Shown piece after piece: positions 56,744 through 64,000 of a DNA stretch of 64,000 nt. The number at the start of each line of letters is the position of its first letter. Position 1 is the first letter of the stretch. The stretch is from Cladorrhinum sp. PSN259 (lineage: Eukaryota; Ascomycota; Sordariomycetes; Sordariales; Podosporaceae): contig MU867124.1 in assembly GCA_033725935.1 (NCBI GenBank), forward strand, positions 124,001 through 188,000. Reading direction: 5' to 3'. The position numbers were made by a program, and so were the translations under genes. The notes beneath the pieces are model-generated. The model was not told the origin of the DNA and ran no database searches. It saw only the letters and a program-made list of their open reading frames with translations.

Positions 56744-58132
56744 GATGCTTCATCTGTATCTTTTCCGAAAAAATGTCAAGTTGGAGAAAAACAGAACAGA
56801 TCCATGGGCGGCTGGAGAGTAATACAGATAGGCAGACATACATATGTGTTATCCAACGAAATTTGGGGGCGGGGCGGGGATTGTGTGTCTGTAGCCGCCG
56901 TATGTAGAACCTGTTGGTTCTACATGCATGTTTGCCAGCGCGTCGAGATCTGCGCCAAATCTATCATTGAAACTCCCAACGACGCGTGAGAAGCGATGAC
57001 TTGAGCAATCATGGCTTCAGCCCCTGTCAAAATCAGGCCTCGCCCAGCTGCGCATCTGTCGTGCATAAGAATTGTAGTGGTCTAGGAGATTACGGAGGAA
57101 TGGTGGGGAAGTTGTATTTCATCTTCACGATATTTGGGGCCGACCTCACGAAGCGATTAAGCGCCCCTAGCGCTAGCGCGGTGGAAGGAAAGAAAGTGAC
57201 AAGGAGGTAAAACTCAACCCAGCTCGAAGGATGAGCACAGGTTCTTTGCCTGGCACCCTCCCAAGGACTTGGATTTGAACTCTGCCGGCACTGGCAGGGC
57301 AGTGGCCACATGATCTGGGAAGATACCGAGACTGACCGTTCGAGGCAAGAACGAACAATAATATGTGCTAACATAAATACTGGTGGTGGGTGTGTGCAAA
57401 TGTTAGTTAGTCCGTGGCACTTTCCAATCTGGGTCAATATGACATAAAACCTGAAACAGGGGGCGCTTCAAGGTCAGCAAAGAGGAAAAAGCAATCAATC
57501 TGAACAGCCGTGCCTTGCATCCCCCGCAAAGAATGAATTGGAAAGGAGGGGTCAATCTCGAACCGATGCGACGACGGGTCTTGTTGCATTGCCTAATTAA
57601 TACCGGGCATTGCGGCCCGGCTCAGATCACCAATCCATTGGATGCATCGCCAATGACACAACAGGAGACCTGCACAAACAGCCACAACCGCCTCGGAACC
57701 ACGACCTCGCTCCGCATCTATGATCTCCGACCCGACGACCACTGCCGATCGTGCAATATCGACACCATGCACCCCAGCTTCCAAGACCTCGTACGTTCCC
57801 ATGACTGAGCCATTTATCCCACGCAACAGGTTTTTCCACCCTTTACTGCCCTTCTCGGCGACTCTTGGGCCGAGTTGTAGGATAGGATGACCCTCCAAAT
57901 ATCGCCGCCTTCCGACTAAGCGGGACTGGGCAAATGCAATGGCAATTGTTCCGAGAGTCTTGGTCAAGGATGTGTCACCGATGTATAAGGAGCATCTCCT
58001 GTCGCACGGCAGGTGAAAAAGACCCGGACCTGCTAGACGACTACCCAGGAGGGCACCGATTTTCCTGAATCGAAACAGCATCCTCCCCCGTCTCTTGTTG
58101 CTGTTTCCACCATCTGCCCAAACTCATCCAAG
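56744..58132. promoter_or_regulatory. Intergenic, divergent upstream regions
   Basis: 1.4 kb between the starts of the DUF3176 gene (minus) and the beta-glucosidase gene (plus). TGTATAAGG at about 57979 is a plausible TATA box for the latter. Frames at 57515-57808 (plus) and 57593-58081 (minus) overlap each other and match nothing, so no gene is called. Confidence 0.5.
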
Positions 58133-60389
58133 ATGGCACTTCGAAACCTGGTTCTGCTGGCAGCAGCAGCGTTGGCAAATGCTGAGACGGGCGACAAGGT
58201 CCCTCGTCAGGCGCCATCAGGCACGGCGGCTTGGGCCGCTGCTCACTCCAAGGCTGCTGCTGCTCTATCAAAAATTTCCCAGCAAGACAAGATCAACATC
58301 GTCTCGGGCGTGGGCTGGGACAAGGGACCTTGCGTCGGCAATACCAGTCCTGTCAATTCGATCCGCTACCCTCAGCTGTGCCTCCAGGATGGACCCTTGG
58401 GAATCCGGTTCGGCACTGGCACTACGGCATTCACACCTGGAATTCAAGCCGCTTCGACATGGGACCGCGAGCTTATTCGACAAAGAGGTGTTTACCTAGG
58501 TCAGGAGGCCAAGGGCTGCGGCGTTCATGTCATTCTCGGCCCAGCCCCAGGCGCGCTCGGGAAAAATCCAATGGGCGGCAGAAATTGGGAGGGCTTTGGC
58601 GTAGACCCGTATCTCTCCGGCATTGCCACGGCCGAAACAATCGAGGGACTCCAGTCGTCAGGTGTTCAAGCAACCGTCAAGCACTATCTTGTCAACGAGC
58701 AGGAGCTCAACCGGGAGACCATGAGCAGCAATGTGGACGACCGCACCATTCACGAGCTGTACCTTTGGCCGTTCGCCGACGCTGTTCATTCAAACGTTGC
58801 AAGCGTCATGTGCAGCTACAACAAAATCAACGGCTCCTGGGCATGCGAGAACGACAAGGTGCTAAACGGGATTCTGAAGAAGGAGCTTGGATTCCAAGGT
58901 TATGTTGTGAGCGATTGGAACGCTCAGCATACCACCAACGGAGCTGCCAACAGCGGTATGGACATGACCATGCCGGGAAGTGATTTCAACGGCCGCAACG
59001 TCCTGTGGGGACCACAGCTCAACAATGCGGTCAACGGTGGCCAGGTGCAGCGCTCCCGTCTCGACGATATGGCCAAGCGGATCCTTGCGGCCTGGTATCT
59101 AGTGGGCCAAGACGCAGGCTATCCTGGCATCAACATCAAGGCCAATGTCCAAGGCAACCACAAGGAGAATACCCGAGCCGTTGCTCGTGACGGCACTGTC
59201 CTTCTTGAAAATGACGGCATCCTCCCGCTCAAGAACCCCAAGAAGATTGCGCTTGTCGGTTCTGCCGCTGTTGTCAATCCTCAAGGCATGAATGCCTGCG
59301 CTGACAAGGGGTGCAACACTGGCGCGCTGGGCATGGGGTGGGGTTCTGGAAGCGTCAACTACCCATACTTTGTTTCCCCACACGATGCTTTGAGAGCTCG
59401 CGCCCAAGCTGACGGCGCCACCGTCACCCTCCAGAGCTCCGATAGCACAAGCAACGTCCAGAGCGTCGTGTCCGGTGCCGACGTGGCGATTGTTGTCATC
59501 ACCGCTGACTCCGGTGAGGGATACATCACCGTTGAAGGCAACGCGGGCGACCGTAACAACCTGGACCCATGGCACAACGGCAACCAGCTCGTTCAAGCTG
59601 TTGCTCAGGCCAACAAGAATGTTGTCGTTGTTGTTCACAGCACTGGCCCGGTCATCCTGGAAACCATCCTCAATACCCCTGGCGTGAGGGCCGTTGTATG
59701 GGGTGGCCTTCCAAGCAACGAGAACGGCAATGCTATGGTAGATATCTTGTACGGCGTCGTATCACCCAGCGGCAAGCTCCCGTATACGATCGGCAAGAGT
59801 GCCAATGACTATGGAACTGCTCCGGCCAGAGGAGACGATAACTTTAGGGAGGGTCTGTTCATCGACTATAGGCACTTTGATAACGCCAAGATTGAGCCCA
59901 GATATGAGTTTGGGTTTGGACTTTGTAAGAAAATCTTCTGATTGTACCTGTGGAATAGTTTACTGACCATGTCATGTTATAGCATACACAAACTTCACCT
60001 TCTCAGACTTGGCCATTACCTCGAATGCCAAGTCCGGCCCGGCCACCGGTGCGACCATCTCTGGTGGCCCTGCTGACCTGTGGGAGGACGTTGCCACTGT
60101 GACTGTTGTCATTAAGAACACGGGAGGTGTTGCTGGTGCCGAGGTGCCCCAGTTGTACATTACGCTCCCGTCCTCAGCACCAAGCACCCCACCGAAGCAG
60201 CTTCGTGGGTTTGAGAAGCTGAAGCTCGCGCCCGGTGCCAGTGGAACTGCCACTTTCAACCTCCGCAGGAGAGATCTTAGCTACTGGGATGTTGCCAGGC
60301 AAAACTGGGTTGTTCCTAGCGGCGAGTTCGGCGTGAGTGTTGGTGCCAGCTCTAGGGACATTAGGTTGACTGGCAAGTTTACGGTCTAA
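58133..60389 (+). CDS. Secreted GH3 beta-glucosidase (2 exons)
   Basis: Exons 58133-59924 and 59983-60389 encode 732 residues, near the length of Trichoderma Cel3A (BGL1). It hydrolyses cellobiose and other beta-glucosides and ends the cellulase cascade. Seen: a signal peptide (about 1-17, LVLLAAAALANA) and a KVPR-type propeptide end, the GH3 N-domain with LCLQDGPLGIRFGTG, GPAPGALGKNPMGGRNWEGF, the KHYLVNEQELNRETMSS loop, and nucleophile Asp261 in VVSDWNAQ. The second domain carries LLENDGILPLKN and the acid-base loop region SGEGYITVEGNAGDRNNLD. The fibronectin III-like domain (after SYTNFTFS) lies mostly in exon 2. The intron splits FGFGL-SYTNF and is required. The QDGPLG and SDWNA forms mark glucosidase, unlike the xylosidase at 23563. 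No missing catalytic residue. Confidence 0.95.
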
Positions 60390-61728
60390 GACTCGACACT
60401 TGAAGATATTGAAAACCATATTGTATAGTTGCGGGGCTGGGAAGAGATTTAACTTTCTTCTCGTTGGATGATTAGTCACGGGGAAAAAAAAACCAGGCAC
60501 GAGATTGTATATATTGCCGAGGAAGCATTCAAAGTCATTTTTCCCTTGCCTTTTTTGTTTGTTTAATGTCCGACTGCCCCTATCTCTCAATTAAGCTCAA
60601 AGACCGAGACAATTGGGCGGGGTAGTGCCATTTTCAGTTGCCAAATTTGGAGGAGCAAAAGTCTGGGCAGCGGTATGATGCAATCACCCAGCAGGGTACA
60701 TGTGAGGCATAGTAGTCAGGGGTTCGAGTTGGGCAGCGATGAAGATTGGACTGGAGGAGGCCTTGATGGTGGTCATCACAACAATAGTAAGTTCTCTACT
60801 CTACCAATTGGGAGACATATTTAGATCTTGACAGCATAGAATTCTCGGATGTTCGGCACCGCTTGCCCACCCAGATCTGGGAGGTGCCAATGTCGAAGAT
60901 GACAAACGAACTGAGCACATGCGATCCTGTACATGCACACTCCATGATTGTTATCTGTTGGAATGCCGTGATCGAATGACGCACAGAGCCGCAAGGATTC
61001 CGTGGGGAACACAGTTCCACCAATGCCAAGAGCGGGATTATCAGGGGAAGCGATGGGGGGAAATAAGAAGCTCACGCGAACTCTTGCTGAGGTGGACGGC
61101 AAGGCGGGATTTCATCGGGTTCCCACCGATTAGCGCCCGTTGTTTAAATACAGGGATGCGGCCACAACTGCCGGTTTCTGCTGTACAGCCCAAAGATCCA
61201 CCTTCCCTTTGGAGCAGGTCGTTGTGCGCGGGTAGCCGAGAAAAGGTGAGATCTTGGCCGATCACTTCCGGCACGGGGCTTGGGCAGATGGGGGGGAAAT
61301 AAAAGAGATCTGGATAGCTTATGCGATGGAGAGTGATTGGTTTGAGTCTTTAGATTCCTTGAGAATCCTCATGATCGAGTTGACCGGGGGGTGGCCGAGG
61401 TATACACGGATGGTTGGTGCGGTTTTCGGAAGGTAGTGGACTCCGGACGTGGGATCGCGGGAGTCTTAGGGGACTTGGCAGGTATCCATGATAACCTCCT
61501 ACTTACCTCGTACTGGCACATTGCCTATCGACTCAACATCTTGAGGGATGATGATGATGTTGATGAAAATAGCCATATGATTGGAAAGAGCATGGGGGGA
61601 CCAAGAGTATAGAAGGAGCTGATTTCTCGCACTTGTTTGAGACTGGAAGAAGGTGTTTTGGTTCTCCATCCTCATCCTCAATCCTTTCCCTCCCCCCTCT
61701 CTCCGACTCTTTACCGGGAATCGACAAG
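60390..61728. other. Intergenic between beta-glucosidase and anchor-B-like genes
   Basis: 1.3 kb with no supported gene. A GGTTCGAG motif at 60721 resembles a pol III B-box but no cloverleaf can be formed around it. The last 100 bp, CT-rich, is the leader of the next gene. Confidence 0.5.
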
Positions 61729-63057
61729 ATGAAGACCGCTGCTGCCCTCTTTGGCCTCGTGGGCTCTGCCGCTGCCGCCGGCATGGCTGAGCTCAAGGCT
61801 CTCAAGATGCAGGCGTGGGCCGCCCAGAACGAGGCTGGTGTCTACGACATCAACCGCTATGCCGCCCAGGCCGCCACTTCTTGCGTCAACGGCAAGGCTG
61901 GCGAGTACCAGTGCAAGAATGTTGATCTGATCAGCTTCTTGCGCCACCAGGATATGGGCTCATCCACCCGCAAGGGCAACGATATCTGGGGATGGACTTC
62001 CTCCACCGGCCGTGAGTTCGGCGCGGTTGGCCAAACCGACGGCACCGCCTTCGTCGAGGTCAAGTCCGACGGCTCCCTCGTCTACCTCGGCCGTCTCCCC
62101 ACCCAGACCACTTCATCCTCATGGCGCGACATGAAGGTCATCGGCAACCACGTGTACATCGGCTCCGAGGCCTCGAACCACGGCCTGCAGGTCTTCGACA
62201 TGACCAAGCTGCTCACCATCAATCCTTCCTCCCCCAAGACCTTCAGCATTTCCTCCGACCTGACGGCTCGCTTCAGTGGCTTCGGCAGCTCCCACAACAT
62301 CGTTGCCCACGAGGAGACCAAGATGATCTACGCCGTCGGCACCGCCACCTCGGCCGGATGCAAGGGTGGTCTCTTCATGGTCAACGTTACCAACCCTGCC
62401 ACTCCCACCTCGGCTGGCTGCCTGTCCGCCGGTGGCTACGTCCACGACGCTCAGTGCGTCATCTACAAGGGCCCCGATAGCCGCTACACTAACAAGGAGA
62501 TTTGCTTTAACTTCAACGAGGACACCCTCGACATCGTCGACGTCACCAACAAGAAGTCCCCCGCCACCCTGTCCAGCACGGCCTACAACGGTGCTTCTTA
62601 CACTCATCAGGGCTGGTTGGCTGACGACTCCATGCGTTATCTCCTTTTGGACGACGAGCTTGACGAGCAAAACAAGAAGGGCGTCGCGGCCAACCAGCGC
62701 ACCACCACCTACATCGTCGACGTTGCCTCCCTGACCGCTCCCAAGTTCACCGGCACCTACCAGAGCCCCGCCAAGGCCATCGACCACAACCAGTACGTCA
62801 AGAACGGCCTGTCCTACCAGGCCAACTACGGTTCCGGTCTGCGCATCATCAACGTCAAGAGCTTGAGCAGCGATCCCACCGGCAAGGGCATCACCGAGGT
62901 TGGATACTTTGACTGCTACCCGGAGGATGACTCTGTCGGCGGAAGGGCCGAGTTCACTGGTACTTGGTCTGTTTATCCTTACTTCAAGAGCGGGTTCGTG
63001 CTGCTCAACTCTATCGAGAGGGGCGTTTACTCGCTGAAGTATACTGGAGCTCAGTAA
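61729..63057 (+). CDS. Secreted choice-of-anchor-B-like beta-propeller protein
   Basis: An intronless gene for 442 residues with a signal peptide (about 1-17, AAALFGLVGSAAAAG). The body has repeated LVIVD-type blades: LISFLRHQDMGSS, GNDIWGWTSSTGREFGAVGQ, LQVFDMTKLL, FMVNVTNPATPTSAGCL, TLDIVDVTNKKSPATL and LRIINVKSLSSDPTGKG, ending in a YSLKY strand. GHD- and REF-rich blocks of this kind occur in proteins annotated choice-of-anchor B or regulatory P-domain-containing. Four or more paired Cys fit an extracellular protein. No enzymatic motif is visible; the role is unknown, probably cell-surface or secreted binding. Third codon positions are strongly C-ending, so the gene may be highly expressed. 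This bias leaves long open frames on the opposite strand, which are not genes. Confidence 0.85.
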   Translation: MKTAAALFGLVGSAAAAGMAELKALKMQAWAAQNEAGVYDINRYAAQAATSCVNGKAGEYQCKNVDLISFLRHQDMGSSTRKGNDIWGWTSSTGREFGAVGQTDGTAFVEVKSDGSLVYLGRLPTQTTSSSWRDMKVIGNHVYIGSEASNHGLQVFDMTKLLTINPSSPKTFSISSDLTARFSGFGSSHNIVAHEETKMIYAVGTATSAGCKGGLFMVNVTNPATPTSAGCLSAGGYVHDAQCVIYKGPDSRYTNKEICFNFNEDTLDIVDVTNKKSPATLSSTAYNGASYTHQGWLADDSMRYLLLDDELDEQNKKGVAANQRTTTYIVDVASLTAPKFTGTYQSPAKAIDHNQYVKNGLSYQANYGSGLRIINVKSLSSDPTGKGITEVGYFDCYPEDDSVGGRAEFTGTWSVYPYFKSGFVLLNSIERGVYSLKYTGAQ

Positions 63058-63235
63058 ATACTGGGAAGAGGAGGTACTACTCCCGTGGAATGGCGGGGAT
63101 TAGAGAGGACATGATAATTCAATGTACATAGTAGACATTTTGATGCATGATTAAACAAATGCGTATATATTTGACCAAACCCGACCAAGACCCGTGACAC
63201 GCATGGCGTCGAATTCATTGTCGAATGTCTTGAAA
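63058..63235. other. Short convergent 3' flank
   Basis: 178 bp between the stops of the anchor-B-like gene (plus) and the partial P450 (minus). Nothing else is visible. Confidence 0.5.
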
Positions 63236-64000
63236 TTACACTGTGACCGAACCACAGTTGACCGTACCTGGCCTCTTCCTTTCTTTAAATCTCACAAAGA
63301 AATCAGGCTTAGTCCACAGATACCAGTTCTTAGTCCGCGGTGGTCCCTCCTCCCAGTCAAACTCTGGGTCGACCATCTCGAGGTCATACTTCCAGAGCAG
63401 CTTTGTCAGAATCAGATTGGTTTCCAAATACGCAAAGCTAACACAAATTTCACAATTACATTCATTAGTTAGATATCTTCTTCCGTACATGTATACAAAG
63501 TCAAGGAAAGGGGGGGGGACAACTTACTTCTTCCCAATACACCCGTTCCCCCCAAGCGAGAAAGGCTGACTAGCTTCCAACACATCATAATTATTGTTAT
63601 TGCCACCACCACCCTTTCCGTCAGTCTTGTCGACCCATCTCTCGGGTCTAAAAACCTCTGGATCTCTCCAGTACTCCTCGCTGTGCGCCAGCGTCCACGT
63701 GTGCGTTGACATTTCACAGCCGGCGGGAACGAAGTATGTTCCGACAAACATTCCGTGTTCCGGAGATAAGCGGGGGAAACCAAAGGCGGCGGGGGGGAAC
63801 TTGCGCAGGGATTCTTGGATTACTGCCTGGAGGTAGGGCAGTTTCTGCATGCAAGATGATGCGTTTATTTGTGAGTACATGTAGGGGAAGGCTGAGTCGA
63901 TCTCGCGGCGGAGTTTGGAGAGGACGGAAGGGTGCCGGAAGAGGTAGTACGTTGTTGCGCAGTAAAAGGTTGAGAGGGTCTCGGCTCCCGCTAGACTGGT
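63236..64000 (-). CDS. Cytochrome P450, 3' part only (runs off the window)
   Basis: The C-terminal part of a second P450 on the minus strand: exons 63528-64000 (open at the window edge) and 63236-63437, with a 90-bp intron (GTAAGT ... GTTAG) right after the heme loop. The I-helix end reads AGAET, then the ExxR motif in VIQESLRKFPP, the PERF-type RPERW, and the heme loop FSLGGNGCIGKN with the Cys ligand. The last exon starts FAYLETNLILTKLLWKYD. Three conserved P450 elements and the Cys are intact; the N-terminus with its membrane anchor lies beyond 64000. The sequence class differs from the P450 at 97, so the two are not recent duplicates. An Asn/Gly-rich insert (GGGGNNNN) sits before the heme loop. 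Substrate unknown. Confidence 0.9.

Noticed and set aside
57540..57620. Possible tRNA on the minus strand (GGTTCGAG at about 57560)
   Set aside because: The T-stem does not pair and no acceptor stem or anticodon arm can be folded.
57593..58081. Minus-strand frame of 162 codons in the beta-glucosidase promoter
   Set aside because: No family resemblance; it overlaps a plus-strand frame and the likely TATA box region.
60700..60760. Possible tRNA (GGTTCGAG at 60721)
   Set aside because: B-box-like motif only; flanking bases form no stems.
62119..62787. Minus-strand frame of 222 codons rich in Gly and Val
   Set aside because: Antisense of the choice-of-anchor-B-like gene; composition follows from C-ending codons on the plus strand.
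1..64000. Secondary-metabolite gene cluster (P450s, dehydrogenase, LaeA-like enzyme, Zn2Cys6 factor)
   Set aside because: These are scattered over 64 kb among housekeeping genes, and no PKS, NRPS, terpene synthase or other core enzyme is present.

Overview
The window is nuclear DNA of a filamentous ascomycete, most likely a Sordariomycete. The evidence is short GT-AG introns (mostly 50-100 bp) with CTAAC/CTGAC-like branch sites, CT-rich leaders, Zn2Cys6, LaeA-like and DUF3176 proteins, secreted GH3 enzymes, a very short metallothionein, and repeats whose differences look RIP-like. Genes are well separated, with no operons and no CRISPR. Exon borders were inferred by eye from splice consensus, reading frame and family knowledge.

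Layout. 0-9 kb: a cytochrome P450, an intron-containing tRNA-Glu, a tRNA-derived SINE-like fragment, and an eight-exon gene of about 1250 codons ending in a CorA-type GMN membrane module. 9-15 kb: an RNA exonuclease gene bracketed by two inverted LTR-like repeats. 15-18 kb: a divergent pair, a secreted beta-propeller protein and a short-chain dehydrogenase. 18-22.4 kb: gene-poor DNA with poly-T tracts and a 19-bp tandem repeat. 22.4-31 kb: a 63-residue gene, a GH3 beta-xylosidase, an unknown Ser-rich protein, a GT32-like glycosyltransferase and a LaeA-like methyltransferase.

33-40.4 kb: an unknown disordered protein, Mia40, an OM14-like mitochondrial protein whose start codon is split by an intron, duplicated DNA with RIP-like differences, and a proline-rich protein with a C-terminal Cys cluster. 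40.4-50 kb: a Zn2Cys6 regulator, a 22-residue metallothionein and a Myb/SANT-like protein. 50-64 kb: a possible gene remnant, a pepsin-like protease, a DUF3176 membrane protein, a GH3 beta-glucosidase, a secreted choice-of-anchor-B-like protein and the 3' part of a second P450.

Functionally, the window mixes housekeeping genes (Mia40, OM14-like, RNA exonuclease) with genes typical of a plant-biomass degrader or plant-associated fungus (two GH3 enzymes, aspartic protease, P450s, LaeA-like enzyme, metallothionein). No biosynthetic core enzyme (PKS, NRPS or terpene synthase) is present, so I see no secondary-metabolite cluster. The most noteworthy points are the tiny metallothionein, the long CorA-like fusion with a probable GC-AG intron, the small two-exon gene at 22.4 kb, the split start codon at 36.9 kb and the several repeat relics.
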